A stretch of 64,000 nucleotides of DNA from the NCBI RefSeq assembly GCF_005768555.2, contig NZ_VCHX02000101.1, positions 1-64,000 of the forward strand, in the 5' to 3' direction. The notes under the pieces are model-generated. The model saw nothing but the letters and a program-made list of their open reading frames with translations, had not been told where the DNA came from and did not search any database. This DNA is from Streptomyces sporangiiformans (GTDB taxonomy: Bacteria; Actinomycetota; Actinomycetes; Streptomycetales; Streptomycetaceae). Positions 43,035-51,856 of the stretch are shown here, piece by piece (the first letter of the stretch is position 1; the number at the start of each line of letters is the position of its first letter). A program made the position numbers and the translations under genes.

Positions 43035-43565
43035 ATGCCGCAATTCGAGCTGACTGAACCAAGTGACGCAACCAGCGAAACGGGAGCGGGCACGGGAGCA
43101 GGTGCAGATGCAGGAGCGGATATCGAGGCCGACTCCTGGTCGCCCCGTTCCCCCTTCGGCGCTGCCTGGCGCGGTGCCACAGTCCTCGTCCTCGCGGTAG
43201 TGGGCATGGCCGCCAGTGCGTGGGTCGCCTCGAAACTCATCCCGTACGACGACCGGTTGGCGAGCGCGGCACTCCCGGCCGGCCTCGTTGTCGGAGCCCT
43301 GGTCAATGTATGGCTGCGTGCGCGCAACGTTTTCCTGGTCGTCATCGCCCTCGGCGGGGCGTTCGGGGCCCCGGCCGCCGCGTACCTCATACGCGACGGA
43401 TACGTGTCCGCCGACAGCCCGTACCTCACCATCCATGACAACCGGGCGACGTTCGAGGTGTCGATGCTGGCCGCCGGCGCGGCAGTCGTGCTCGTGGCCA
43501 TCGTCTGGGGCACGGTCAGCGGATATCTTCACCCGCGGCCGAAGAACGCCCCGGAGCACCCGTAG
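43035..43565 (+). CDS. Small membrane protein
   Basis: 176 aa from ATG 43035. Acidic Gly/Ala N-terminus (GAGTGAGADAGADIEADSWS), then four hydrophobic segments (about 46-66, 75-95, 98-118, 140-160). No motif. Its codon use matches its neighbours. Confidence 0.7.
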   Translation: MPQFELTEPSDATSETGAGTGAGADAGADIEADSWSPRSPFGAAWRGATVLVLAVVGMAASAWVASKLIPYDDRLASAALPAGLVVGALVNVWLRARNVFLVVIALGGAFGAPAAAYLIRDGYVSADSPYLTIHDNRATFEVSMLAAGAAVVLVAIVWGTVSGYLHPRPKNAPEHP

Positions 43566-43621
43566 AGGCTCAAAGCTGTGGGCGGCCAGCCCCGTTTCGC
43601 TGAAGCGAACGGATAAGTAGA

Positions 43622-45850
43622 GTGCCGCGAATGAGACCACGGGGCATGCGGGACGTACGGTACGCACGGGCAACGGCGTTCGCATCGGGCGACGTACGCC
43701 TGAGGCACCGGATGCACTGGAGGCACCGGAGGCACGTCCTCGGGGTCGTCCTCCTTCTCCTGTGCGCCTTCTGGACCGCCACCGGCGCCGCTACCGCCAC
43801 CCCGGCACAGGCCTCGCCTCAGGCCGCAGACGACACGAGTCAGGCCGCCCACCTAGCCGACCGACTCCGCACCAACCCGGTCTACGTCACCGACCAACTC
43901 CCGCGAGAGATCCCCCACTCCACCGCCCCCGACTTCGCGAGGCTCGCCAAGCGCACAGGCGTGCCCACCTACGTCCTCGTCCTTCCGGGACAGTCCACCA
44001 CCAACGGAGAGGCGCTGCTCGGTGCGGTGCACGACCGGCTCGGGCGGGACGGTCTGTACGTGCTGGTGGACTACATGGGCGTCACGAACGCGGTGGCGTT
44101 CGGGGTGCGGGCGCCGGCCGCGGATGCCGAGACGGCGACGTTGTATGAACTGCCCTACGACGCGGGGCCCTTGCGCAGCTTCGAGCGGTTCGCCGAAGTC
44201 GTCGCGCAGGGCGGCGAGAAGGCGGCCGCGCGGGCGGAGGCGGCGCGAGAGAAGTACGGAAGCGACGGGGGCGAGGAACCCGAGCAGCTGTACATCGGCC
44301 CGGCCGACCGCGAGAACCAGTCCTTCCTCACCGGGATCCTGCTCGTCGGCGTACCTCTGCTGATTCTCCTGCTCGCAGCTTTCGTACGTCGCTGGCGGCG
44401 CCGTCTGCCCTCGGCGCGCGCCGCGAAGCCGGGCAGCACAAAGCCGGGAGCCGCCGCATCCCGCGTACCCCGCGGTGCGGTGGCCGGCGTCGCGCTCCTC
44501 ACCGCCGTCGCGATCGCTCTCGGCGCCTGGCTCACCTTCGACCAGACCACGTCGAGCGCCGCGCGGACGCCCACCGCCGCCGACCTGTCGGCACGGGTCG
44601 AGCGGGTCGCGAAGGGGCTGAAGCAGGATCCGGTCTACGCGGATCCGGAGAGCCCGCAGGTTCTCGATGCCGGGGAGAAGAACCGACTGCGCGACCGCAT
44701 AAGCGAGTTCGGCAGTTCCAGGAGCGGAGGCCCGGTCTTCGTCTCCGTCGTCCCGCAGATGTACGAGGACGAGTCCGCCGGTGACGCGTACGTCTTCGCG
44801 GAGGCGGTGCACGCCAAGGTGGGCAGGGACGGCGTGTACGTCGTGGCGGACCCGCTCGAGGGTGACATCAGCGTCGTCAGCTACGGCCTGCGGCTCGACA
44901 ACAACCACCTCCTCTTCGACCTGCCGGACTCCATCAGCGACGGTGACGACTCCGGCGAGTCGGGCGAGTCAGACGGCTATCGGCTCAGCGAACGCCTGGA
45001 CCGGCTCATGACCTTCCTCGACAAGACACCTCGTACGGACGCCCCCAACTCCCCCGACCCCGACCTGAAGCCGGAACCCATCGAGAGCCACGCCCTCCGC
45101 CCGCTCTTCTCCGGCGACTTCTGGCCCGGACTGCTCGTCGGTGCCTTTGCCGCGCTGCTCGTCTTCGCGATCGTCGCGGGCGTGCTCGGGATCGTCGGCG
45201 CGGTGCTGCGGCGACGGAACCCCGCACCCCTACCCACGGCAGCGCTCCCCTTCGAGGCGCCGACCGACCCGTCCACCGCGTATCTGCGCCGCACCGCGCG
45301 GACCGAACTCGGTGAGCTGGCAAGGATGTTCACTGAGGACCAGGTTCCCAACCCCGTCGGCACCGGCACCGGCACCGGCGCCGAAGCCCTGGCAGGCGTC
45401 CGCGCCTGGGACTGCTTCGACGCCGCGATGCTGCTCGTCGACGGCGACATCGACGCCTTCGCCGACGACGGCGTGGACCCCGCATCCCTCGTGGCCGTCA
45501 TCGTCCTCGCCCGCGCCGGCCGGGCGGCCTTCGCGGGCGACACGAACAACCTGTGCTGCGGCCTCAACCCCCTGCACGGCCCGGCGGTCAGCCGCCATCA
45601 CGTACGCGTCTCCGGCCCCGCCGAGACCGTACGCAGACGCCTGCTCCCCGTCTGTCAGCCCTGCCGCGAGACGGCCATCGTCGAGCCGAGCACGGTGCAC
45701 ACGCTTCGGATGACGCTGCCGCCGGGCCAGGAAGGACAGGGGGACGGCGAGCGCATGCCGTACGAGGAGGTCGCCGGCCCTCTCCCCGCCGTACGCAATG
45801 GGATTCCCCAACTCATCGACAAAGTACGGGAGTTCGTCAGTGTCCGCTAA
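43622..45850 (+). CDS. Membrane protein with two repeated extracytoplasmic domains and Cys-rich tail
   Basis: 742 aa from GTG 43622 (ATG 43631 alternative). Signal segment near 40-60, then domain 1 (LADRLRTNPVYVTDQLPREI, ALLGAVHDRLGRDGLYVLVD), a helix (about 240), and a second signal-like helix near 290. Domain 2 follows (GLKQDPVYADPESPQVLDAG, FAEAVHAKVGRDGVYVVADP), then a helix near 510. The cytosolic tail has NLCCGLNPLHGPAVSRHHVR and LLPVCQPCRETA, a likely metal-binding Cys set. The repeated motif Px...[AE]VHd+lGrdgLyVl.d is also in the next gene, so the fold occurs three times in tandem. Confidence 0.8.
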   Translation: MPRMRPRGMRDVRYARATAFASGDVRLRHRMHWRHRRHVLGVVLLLLCAFWTATGAATATPAQASPQAADDTSQAAHLADRLRTNPVYVTDQLPREIPHSTAPDFARLAKRTGVPTYVLVLPGQSTTNGEALLGAVHDRLGRDGLYVLVDYMGVTNAVAFGVRAPAADAETATLYELPYDAGPLRSFERFAEVVAQGGEKAAARAEAAREKYGSDGGEEPEQLYIGPADRENQSFLTGILLVGVPLLILLLAAFVRRWRRRLPSARAAKPGSTKPGAAASRVPRGAVAGVALLTAVAIALGAWLTFDQTTSSAARTPTAADLSARVERVAKGLKQDPVYADPESPQVLDAGEKNRLRDRISEFGSSRSGGPVFVSVVPQMYEDESAGDAYVFAEAVHAKVGRDGVYVVADPLEGDISVVSYGLRLDNNHLLFDLPDSISDGDDSGESGESDGYRLSERLDRLMTFLDKTPRTDAPNSPDPDLKPEPIESHALRPLFSGDFWPGLLVGAFAALLVFAIVAGVLGIVGAVLRRRNPAPLPTAALPFEAPTDPSTAYLRRTARTELGELARMFTEDQVPNPVGTGTGTGAEALAGVRAWDCFDAAMLLVDGDIDAFADDGVDPASLVAVIVLARAGRAAFAGDTNNLCCGLNPLHGPAVSRHHVRVSGPAETVRRRLLPVCQPCRETAIVEPSTVHTLRMTLPPGQEGQGDGERMPYEEVAGPLPAVRNGIPQLIDKVREFVSVR

Positions 45851-47132
45851 GCGAGTCCTCGCTGCCCTCCCCACCCTCGCAGCCCTCCTCACCGCTTTCG
45901 TGACCGCACTGCTCATCACGGCGGCCCCGGCCTCCTGGGCAAAAGCCCCGAGCCCCGGCGAGCGCATCGCGACCGCCCTGCGCGAGTCACCCGTGTACGT
46001 CGACCCGTCGTACGAAGGCTCCGTCCCGCCCACCCGCCAGAAGGAACTGGCTCGTCAGATCACGCGAACGGGCCTGCCCATCAAGGTAGTTCTGACGCCC
46101 CTCACCAAGGGCGACTCATTCAACGGCGACTCGGCCACCCTCGCGGAGGTCGTCCACGACCGCCTCGGCCTCCGCGACCTCATCCTCATCACCACGGACG
46201 GCGACTTCACCGACTCCCTCAACGGCTACGAATGGCCGGGCGAGGCCCACCAGACGGAAGACGCGGTCGCCACAGTCGGCTTCCTGGACGAAATGGACGA
46301 CGCGGGCTTGGCGGACCGGACGGCGAAGGCGATCGAGCTGATCGAGGACGGCGACGGGAAGAACGCCTACGAGGAAGCGACAAAGGACTTGGGGGGCGAG
46401 GGCGACGACTCCGCATCAACCCAACCCAAGTCCCCACGTGACGAGGCCACTTCGTCGTGGCTCTGGCCGACACTGGTCGCCGTGCCGACGCTCGCGGCGG
46501 CCTTCGTCACCTTCCTTTTCGTACGCCGTCGGGGCCCTCGCCTCACGTACCCGCGGGCGGTGTTCACCGCGGCTCGCGCGGCCGACGAGGCCGACGTTCG
46601 CCGCCAAGCAGAGGCAGAAGTCCTGTCCCTGGGCGAGTCGGTCCGGTCGGCTCCCTCGTCAACCCCCGGCCTGCAGCGCGCCCTCGACGCCTACGCCGCC
46701 GCCGGCACCGTCCTGGATGCGGCGCGCGGTCTCCCGGACCTGGCCGGAGCGCTGGCCCTGGCCGCCGAGGGCCGCGACGCCCTGGACGCCGCTCCCGCCC
46801 CGCTCCCCCTCTGCTTCTTCAACCCCCTCCACGGCCGCGCCGCCGACCGCATCGCCTGGCGCGCCCTCGGCCGCCGCGAATCACTCCGTGTGGCGGCCTG
46901 CACGACCTGCGCGGAGGCGGTGCGCACCCGCCGCGCCCCGGAGGTCCTCATGGACACGGCGGAGGACGGCCGACGACTGCCGTACTTCGAGGTGTCCCAC
47001 AGCATCTGGGCGAGGACGGGTTACGGCTCGCTCCTCAAGGACCCGGACGACGGGCTGGCGCGTCGAGTCGGGCGGGGCGACTTCTCCCGCTCCCTCCCCG
47101 ACCCTGACGGCCTCGGAACGGGACGGACATGA
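45840..47132 (+). CDS. Membrane protein, paralog of the preceding gene
   Basis: 430 aa from GTG 45840 (GGGAG site), overlapping the previous gene by 11 bp. Signal peptide (LLTAFVTALLITAAPASWAK), one copy of the repeated domain (TALRESPVYVDPSYEGSVPP, LAEVVHDRLGLRDLILITTD), a membrane helix near 210 and a cytosolic tail with PLCFFNPLHGRAADRIAWRA and AACTTCAEAV. The C..NPLHG..CxxC signature is shared with its neighbour. Confidence 0.82.
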   Translation: MSAKRVLAALPTLAALLTAFVTALLITAAPASWAKAPSPGERIATALRESPVYVDPSYEGSVPPTRQKELARQITRTGLPIKVVLTPLTKGDSFNGDSATLAEVVHDRLGLRDLILITTDGDFTDSLNGYEWPGEAHQTEDAVATVGFLDEMDDAGLADRTAKAIELIEDGDGKNAYEEATKDLGGEGDDSASTQPKSPRDEATSSWLWPTLVAVPTLAAAFVTFLFVRRRGPRLTYPRAVFTAARAADEADVRRQAEAEVLSLGESVRSAPSSTPGLQRALDAYAAAGTVLDAARGLPDLAGALALAAEGRDALDAAPAPLPLCFFNPLHGRAADRIAWRALGRRESLRVAACTTCAEAVRTRRAPEVLMDTAEDGRRLPYFEVSHSIWARTGYGSLLKDPDDGLARRVGRGDFSRSLPDPDGLGTGRT

Positions 47133-47177
47133 CGACCGCGGACACCCCGGCGAGGCGGCTCACGCCGGGGCTCATCA

Positions 47178-47494
47178 TCAGCGGTTCAAATCCATGACCC
47201 CAACCCCGAGCCCCTCGTAGGGTTCCGGCACGACGGTGGCGACCAACGCCCTCTCGGGCAGCATTTGGTTCGGCCGACAGTCCAGGGACCGCAGGGCCAG
47301 TCCAACAGAACCGCTGCCGACTCGCGCATGAGCCTCTTCAAGGTGCCAAGCCCGAACACGAGAACGGCCCCGGCGACCACCAGGAAGATCACGAGATGCA
47401 ACCTTCCTGAGAGGGAAGTGCGTCCGTACGCGGCCTGCCCAGCAGATAGCGTCCGGGCCTCGACAACGGCAGCCGTGGCAAACTCTCCCGACAC
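47178..47494 (-). pseudogene. Possible frameshifted small membrane-protein gene
   Basis: Read leftward from GTG 47494: VSGEFATAAVVEARTL, then RLHLVIFLVVAGAVLVFGLG (a good membrane helix) and TLKRLMRESAAVLLDWPCG. The plausible ending NQMLPERALVATVVPEPYEG, LGVGVMDLNR lies in another frame with its stop at 47178. If both parts belong together, one indel near 47280-47300 separates them. Weak evidence. Confidence 0.35.
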
Positions 47495-47526
47495 TCGGAC
47501 AACAACACCCTGAGGGAGACAGCTGT

Positions 47527-48135
47527 ATGGGAGGGTCGGCCAGGCCCAGCCGTCGTCGGGCTGCCGCTTCATCGTTGCGGTACGAGAAGCGGCCAGGGAA
47601 GCGGTCCGCGCGTGAAGGGGAACGCTCGGGTACGGGCGACAAGCTGTTTGGCTGCCTCATATTCCTTTCTGTCGCTGCCGCATTCATCCTGCTCGTCCTG
47701 TCGGACATGTTCTGGGGTGACGACACCTGGCAGTGGGCGGCTGGCACATGGCCGGCGGGCGCGTACGGCTTCGCCATCTTCCTGGGGGCGTTGGTGCCGT
47801 GCGTGGTGACGCTCTTCTTCATGTCCCTTTCCCGTACGGACCGGAAGTCCTGGAAGACGCACAAGGCCCGCTCTCTCGGCTGCGTGTTTCTGGCCGTCGC
47901 ATGCGGAGCGGCGATGCTTCAGCTCGTGTCTCTGATCTTCAACGCCCAGGACACCGGCAAGTGGGGCCGCGGGCCCTCGACTTCCCCCAGCTGGGTCTTC
48001 AGCAACTACCCGTGGCTGTGGGCGGTCGGCTTCGTGTCCACGATCGCCACGGCCGCGATACTGATCGCCTTTTTCGTGGCCCGCGCCCGGCGACGCTCAG
48101 AAGCCGAAGGCGCCGACCAACCCGGTCCGAATTGA
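47527..48135 (+). CDS. Membrane protein, four segments
   Basis: 202 aa from ATG 47527 with GAGGGAG upstream. Arg-rich N-terminus, then helices LFGCLIFLSVAAAFILLVLS, GAYGFAIFLGALVPCVVTLF, RSLGCVFLAVACGAAMLQLV and a C-terminal TIATAAILIAFFVARARRR. No domain recognised. It precedes the shared promoter element of the next operon. Confidence 0.72.
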   Translation: MGGSARPSRRRAAASSLRYEKRPGKRSAREGERSGTGDKLFGCLIFLSVAAAFILLVLSDMFWGDDTWQWAAGTWPAGAYGFAIFLGALVPCVVTLFFMSLSRTDRKSWKTHKARSLGCVFLAVACGAAMLQLVSLIFNAQDTGKWGRGPSTSPSWVFSNYPWLWAVGFVSTIATAAILIAFFVARARRRSEAEGADQPGPN

Positions 48136-48168
48136 CCCCGTCTGCCGTCTCTCACGCCGCTTGCGGAA

Positions 48169-48208
48169 AAGTTCGCTGTGGCTAAAACACGTACCCCCGG
48201 ATAGCGTC
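48169..48208 (+). promoter_or_regulatory. Shared upstream element of the DcrB-like/WXG100-like/substrate operon
   Basis: AAGTTCGCTGTGGC (48169-48182), a perfect match to 37831-37844, followed by TAAAAC and GGATAGCGTC at 48199-48208, which ends 7 bp before ATG 48216. The distance between the two blocks is one to two bases shorter than at 37831. Confidence 0.55.
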
Positions 48209-48215
48209 GGTCAGC

Positions 48216-48902
48216 ATGCAGCAGACCGAGCCGTCCGACCGGACCGCCGACGCCGATGGTGAGAACGTCTTCGGATTGATCACCCCCGAGGACTGGTATC
48301 GCATTCCGCTCCAGCCTCTGGAGCGCCGGGAAGCGTCCGTGAGCGCCTTGATGAAAAGGCAGTTCGCAGGCGTGGACGATCAGCCGGTGCTGCGCCGCCA
48401 GTCCGAGGAGCAGTTGCTGGGTGCCGCCGAGGCAGGAGCCGACAAAGGGGGCGTGGTCCTCTATCTGTCGTTCCTGGAGGCAGCCGGCATCCCCCTGTCC
48501 GCGTCACTGCTGATCTCCCAACTCCACCGGCGATTCGACAGCCTTGACGCCGTCGCGGCGCTGGCGGGCAAGGGCGAGGTGACTCCGGTGCGTCTGCCGG
48601 CCGCCGGGCGCGCGGCGCGTCGGCGGCGCAGTGAACGAACCCGGGAATCCCGGCGGCTCGGTAGCGAGTTCGAGGACACCATCGTGGAGTACTTCGTCCC
48701 CGTACCGGATCGGGACGAGGTACTGATGCTGACGTTCAGCACCCCGCTGGAACCGATCGCGGACGCGATGGTGGAGCTCTTCGACGCGGTCGCCGGTACT
48801 CTGCGCTGGCGAAAAAGCACTCATACATCACGGGAATCACGGGAATCACGGGAATCACCAGAATCACGGGAATCACGGGAATCACGGGGGCAACAGGGAT
48901 GA
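48216..48902 (+). CDS. DcrB/PsbP-like protein with repetitive Arg-Glu-Ser tail
   Basis: 228 aa from ATG 48216. LITPEDWYRIPLQPLERREA (opening), GVVLYLSFLEAAGIPLSASL, IVEYFVPVPDRDEVLMLTFS and MVELFDAVAGTLRWRK, the family C-terminal helix. Beyond it come about 25 extra residues built on Glu-Ser-Arg repeats, encoded by a 9-bp tandem repeat. Stop overlaps the next start (ATGA). Confidence 0.75.
   Translation: MQQTEPSDRTADADGENVFGLITPEDWYRIPLQPLERREASVSALMKRQFAGVDDQPVLRRQSEEQLLGAAEAGADKGGVVLYLSFLEAAGIPLSASLLISQLHRRFDSLDAVAALAGKGEVTPVRLPAAGRAARRRRSERTRESRRLGSEFEDTIVEYFVPVPDRDEVLMLTFSTPLEPIADAMVELFDAVAGTLRWRKSTHTSRESRESRESPESRESRESRGQQG
48827..48889. repeat. 9-bp in-frame tandem repeat (ATCACGGGA), seven units
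   Basis: Units at 48827, 48836, 48845, 48854 (variant ATCACCAGA), 48863, 48872 and 48881. The period is divisible by three, so length changes would keep the frame while altering the Arg-Glu-Ser tail of the DcrB-like protein and its distance to the coupled WXG100-like gene. Confidence 0.92.
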
Positions 48903-49201
48903 GTAAGCGACTCAGGGTCTCCACCGACGATCTGCACACGGCCGGGGTCGGACTGCGCACCGTGGCCACGGAGTTCGAGGGTCTCGACAAGCTCATGGAC
49001 TCCTACGACCGGCGCACGGTCGGGCACAACCTGCTGCAGGAACGGCTGCAGGAGTTCTCCGACGGCTGGAACGACAACCGCGACAAGATGATCGAGGAGA
49101 TCAAGGGTCTGGGCGAAATCGCCAAGACGGCCGGCGAGGCGTACACCGAGATCGACACGGAGCTCTACAAGGCCCTCGTCGGCAAGGACAAGAAGAAGTG
49201 A
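48899..49201 (+). CDS. WXG100-like protein paired with a T7SS substrate
   Basis: 100 aa from ATG 48899. Helix 1 LHTAGVGLRTVATEFEGLDK, turn QEFSDGWNDNRDKMIEEIKG with Trp at the usual place, helix 2 GEIAKTAGEAYTEIDTELYK and a Lys tail KDKKK. GTGA overlap with the substrate gene. Closest relative in the window is the 60623 gene (FADNWDDYRTKMIES). Confidence 0.82.
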   Translation: MSKRLRVSTDDLHTAGVGLRTVATEFEGLDKLMDSYDRRTVGHNLLQERLQEFSDGWNDNRDKMIEEIKGLGEIAKTAGEAYTEIDTELYKALVGKDKKK

Positions 49202-50586
49202 CCCGCCCGGCCGACTACCGCTGGGAGGTACTGGGGGAGAGCGAGGACCCGGTGCCGGGTGACGTCTACGACCTCCAGGCGCTCTCCAAGCGCTTCACCG
49301 CCACGGCGAAGACCATCTCGGACGCGGCCGCGGCACTGCGCCGCCTCGGAGACCAGAAGAGCTGGGACTCCGATGCGGGGCGGGAGTTCGCCGAGAAGGC
49401 CGACGACACGGCCAAGACCGTGAGCAAGGCGCACGACCGCTACAGCGAGGCGGGTGCCGCGCTCAAGGAGTACTACACCGAGCTCGAAACGATCCAGGAC
49501 GAAGCGGACGGGCTTCTGGAACAGGCGGAGACGAAGAGCGGCGATCTCGCCTCCGCCAAGTCCCAAGCGGACAACCCGCCCAAGGACACCGACGAGGGCG
49601 GGCAGAAGAAGCTCGACACCAAGGTGACGGACCTGCAGGGCGACCTGGACGGGCTGCGCGGGAAGCTCGCCTCGCTCAAGAGCCGCCACAACACAGCAGG
49701 GGACGCGGCCGCGAAGCGGATCCATGAGATCACCGAGAGCGATGACCTCAACGACTCATGGCTGGACGAGCTCCGCGACACCCTGAACATCGTCGCCGAC
49801 ATCGCGGGAGCCGTCGCGGCCGTGTGCGGGCTGGTGGCACTGCTGGTCGGCTGGATCCCGATCATCGGGCAGGCGATCGCCGGCGTTCTGGGCACCATCG
49901 CCCTGATCGCGACAGCGATATCCCTCGTCTGCCATGTGCTCCTCGCCATCAATGGCGACGGGTCGTGGGGAGACGTCGCCATGGACGTTCTGGGCCTCGC
50001 GACCTTCGGTATCGGGCGCGTCTTCTCGGCCGGAGCGAAGATGGCCGCCACGGTCGGCCGCAGCCGCGTCTGGACCGCGGCGACGCAGTACGTACGCGGT
50101 TGGCATCCCGGTCTCAGCTCGGCGGCGCGACGCGCACTGGTCGTGGAGATGGTCGGCGCGCGCGCCGGAGCGACCACGACCGCCGCGCTGCCCAATGTGT
50201 CCCTGGGCGCCGCGTTCCGAGGTCTGCCTCGGTCCTTCGCCGACGATCTCGGCACGATCCGGGGCAACTGGCGGGACCTGTTCAAGGCCGGCGACAACCT
50301 CGCCGCCGCCCGCGGGGCCTGGAACGCGGGCGGGGCACGCGGTCTGGCCAGCATGTACGCGGGCCCCGGGATGGTCGACGAACTGTCCCGCATCAAGAAC
50401 ATCGATCCGTCGGATCTGAACTTCATCGGCACGCCCGACGCCTTCAAACAGGCCATGCAGTACAACTCCTGGGCCATCGGGGCGACCGGCACCGGGGCGG
50501 CCTCGGACACCAACAGCTTCATCGGGCTCTTCGAGAGCAACGACATCGATGTGACCGGGCCCGATGCTTCGTTGGCCGGGAGGTAG
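49198..50586 (+). CDS. Large T7SS-type substrate
   Basis: 462 aa from GTG 49198. N-domain: EDPVPGDVYDLQALSKRFTA, RLGDQKSWDSDAGREFAEKA (Trp-Asp-Ser in place of WxG), YYTELETIQDEADGLLEQAE. Hydrophobic block about 198-262 (AVAAVCGLVALLVGWIPIIG, GTIALIATAISLVCHVLLAI). C-terminal ~150 residues with GAAFRGLPRSFADDLGTIRG and NSFIGLFESNDIDVTGPD. I see no catalytic motif. Operon: DcrB-like - WXG100-like - substrate - DcrB-like. Confidence 0.8.
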   Translation: MTRPADYRWEVLGESEDPVPGDVYDLQALSKRFTATAKTISDAAAALRRLGDQKSWDSDAGREFAEKADDTAKTVSKAHDRYSEAGAALKEYYTELETIQDEADGLLEQAETKSGDLASAKSQADNPPKDTDEGGQKKLDTKVTDLQGDLDGLRGKLASLKSRHNTAGDAAAKRIHEITESDDLNDSWLDELRDTLNIVADIAGAVAAVCGLVALLVGWIPIIGQAIAGVLGTIALIATAISLVCHVLLAINGDGSWGDVAMDVLGLATFGIGRVFSAGAKMAATVGRSRVWTAATQYVRGWHPGLSSAARRALVVEMVGARAGATTTAALPNVSLGAAFRGLPRSFADDLGTIRGNWRDLFKAGDNLAAARGAWNAGGARGLASMYAGPGMVDELSRIKNIDPSDLNFIGTPDAFKQAMQYNSWAIGATGTGAASDTNSFIGLFESNDIDVTGPDASLAGR

Positions 50587-50592
50587 CGGCTG

Positions 50593-51246
50593 ATGTACAC
50601 CCCGGACACCGCGAACGCGCCGGGCGGCGCGGCGGGTGGCGCGGCGGGAGCGGCCGACGCGGCCTGGAAGCAGTGCCGCGTCACCCTCCCCGCCCCGCAC
50701 AACTGGCTCGTCCTCGACCTCACCGCCCAGCAACCGGACGTCTGGGCGCGGTCCGTGGCCGACGAACACTTCACGGCAGACGTACCGGCAGACGTACCCG
50801 CCGCATGGCGCGAGGCGTTCGCCCAGGACGTCCTCTGGTACTGGGTGGCGGCGGCGCGGCAGAAGTCGCTCTGCGCCGCTCTGCTCACGCCTCAGGACAG
50901 CGGAGTCGTCGCGTTCTACTCCGTACGGGAGTTGAACGTCCCGCCAGAGTCGCTGCGCCTGGATGTGCTGCGCGCGGAGGCCGAGCGCGCCGAAGGGCCG
51001 TACTTCGTGCCTCAAGGCGTCACGGAAGTCGAGCTCCCGCTGGGCGCCGCGCTGCGAGTGCATCGTCTGGAACCGACGGATCCTGATGCCGACAGCGGAT
51101 CGGTACTGGAAGGTGTGGCCCACTACGTCCTGCCCCGGGCACATCCCACGGCGCTGGAGTGCCGGCTCCTGTGGGGAGCCGTGGGACTCGGCGAGGAACT
51201 GGGGAAGATCGCCGACGAGTTGGCGGCGTCACTCCGACTTGTCTGA
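50593..51246 (+). CDS. DcrB/PsbP-like protein
   Basis: 217 aa from ATG 50593, 6 bp after the substrate gene. Gly/Ala N-terminus, then VTLPAPHNWLVLDLTAQQPD (opening strand), SLCAALLTPQDSGVVAFYSV, LPLGAALRVHRLEP, VAHYVLPRAHPTALECRLLW and a final helix EELGKIADELAASLRLV. Same plan as the 33944 copy, at the 3' end of the cassette. Its last 18 bp overlap the convergent gene. Confidence 0.65.
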   Translation: MYTPDTANAPGGAAGGAAGAADAAWKQCRVTLPAPHNWLVLDLTAQQPDVWARSVADEHFTADVPADVPAAWREAFAQDVLWYWVAAARQKSLCAALLTPQDSGVVAFYSVRELNVPPESLRLDVLRAEAERAEGPYFVPQGVTEVELPLGAALRVHRLEPTDPDADSGSVLEGVAHYVLPRAHPTALECRLLWGAVGLGEELGKIADELAASLRLV

Positions 51247-51798
51247 ACCGTTTTGCTTGTCTGAACCGCCCCGATCGCGGGAGACATCGATCAGGCCTGC
51301 CATGCCCCCCAGCCCGAGCCGTTCCCACGGGATCAGCGCCAGCGGCATCCAGCTGAAGCCGACGACGAAGACGCTCAGCAGGGTGGTGAGGTTCTTGGGG
51401 AGGATCCAGCCGAGCTGGGCGGCGACCAGGGACACGACCAGCAGATAGACGCCGACGCCGACAGCACCGAGCATCTTGAGCAGGGCCTCACCCGGCCCGA
51501 GCCTGGGCTTCTCCTCGGTCCCCCGGACGGCCGCGAACAGGATCAGCGGCAACATCAGCCCCACGATGCCACCCCCGCCGATGCCTCCGACCACGACAGC
51601 GTTGCGTCCGTCGTCAGGGACCGCCGACGACAGGAACGAGTCATCCGCCAGGCCGAGGGCCAGGCCGACACCCGCATAGCCGCCGAGCGTCATGGTCGCG
51701 AGGACGATCAGCAGCCCCGCGCCGAAGGCGAGGTTCCCCGCGAACGAGCGCCCGCCATTCTGCGCCTGGGACTCTCCGGCCCCTGATCCAACAGACAT
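51229..51798 (-). CDS. Membrane protein, unknown
   Basis: 189 aa from ATG 51798 (GGGAG at the right distance; ATG 51810 alternative). Four hydrophobic segments (LAFGAGLLIVLATMTLGGYA, VVGGIGGGGIVGLMLPLILF, VGVGVYLLVVSLVAAQLGWI, TTLLSVFVVGFSWMPLALIP) and a Ser/Asp tail. Convergent with the DcrB-like gene. Confidence 0.72.
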   Translation of the reverse strand: MSVGSGAGESQAQNGGRSFAGNLAFGAGLLIVLATMTLGGYAGVGLALGLADDSFLSSAVPDDGRNAVVVGGIGGGGIVGLMLPLILFAAVRGTEEKPRLGPGEALLKMLGAVGVGVYLLVVSLVAAQLGWILPKNLTTLLSVFVVGFSWMPLALIPWERLGLGGMAGLIDVSRDRGGSDKQNGSDKSE

Positions 51799-51856
51799 GG
51801 AGTCTCCCATTCCTCGCGAGGTCCGGTAGAGGATAGCTGGCCAATTGGCGACACGT

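Noticed and set aside
48827..48889. Short regular repeat considered as a CRISPR
   Set aside because: Units are 9 bp with no spacers and are translated in frame.
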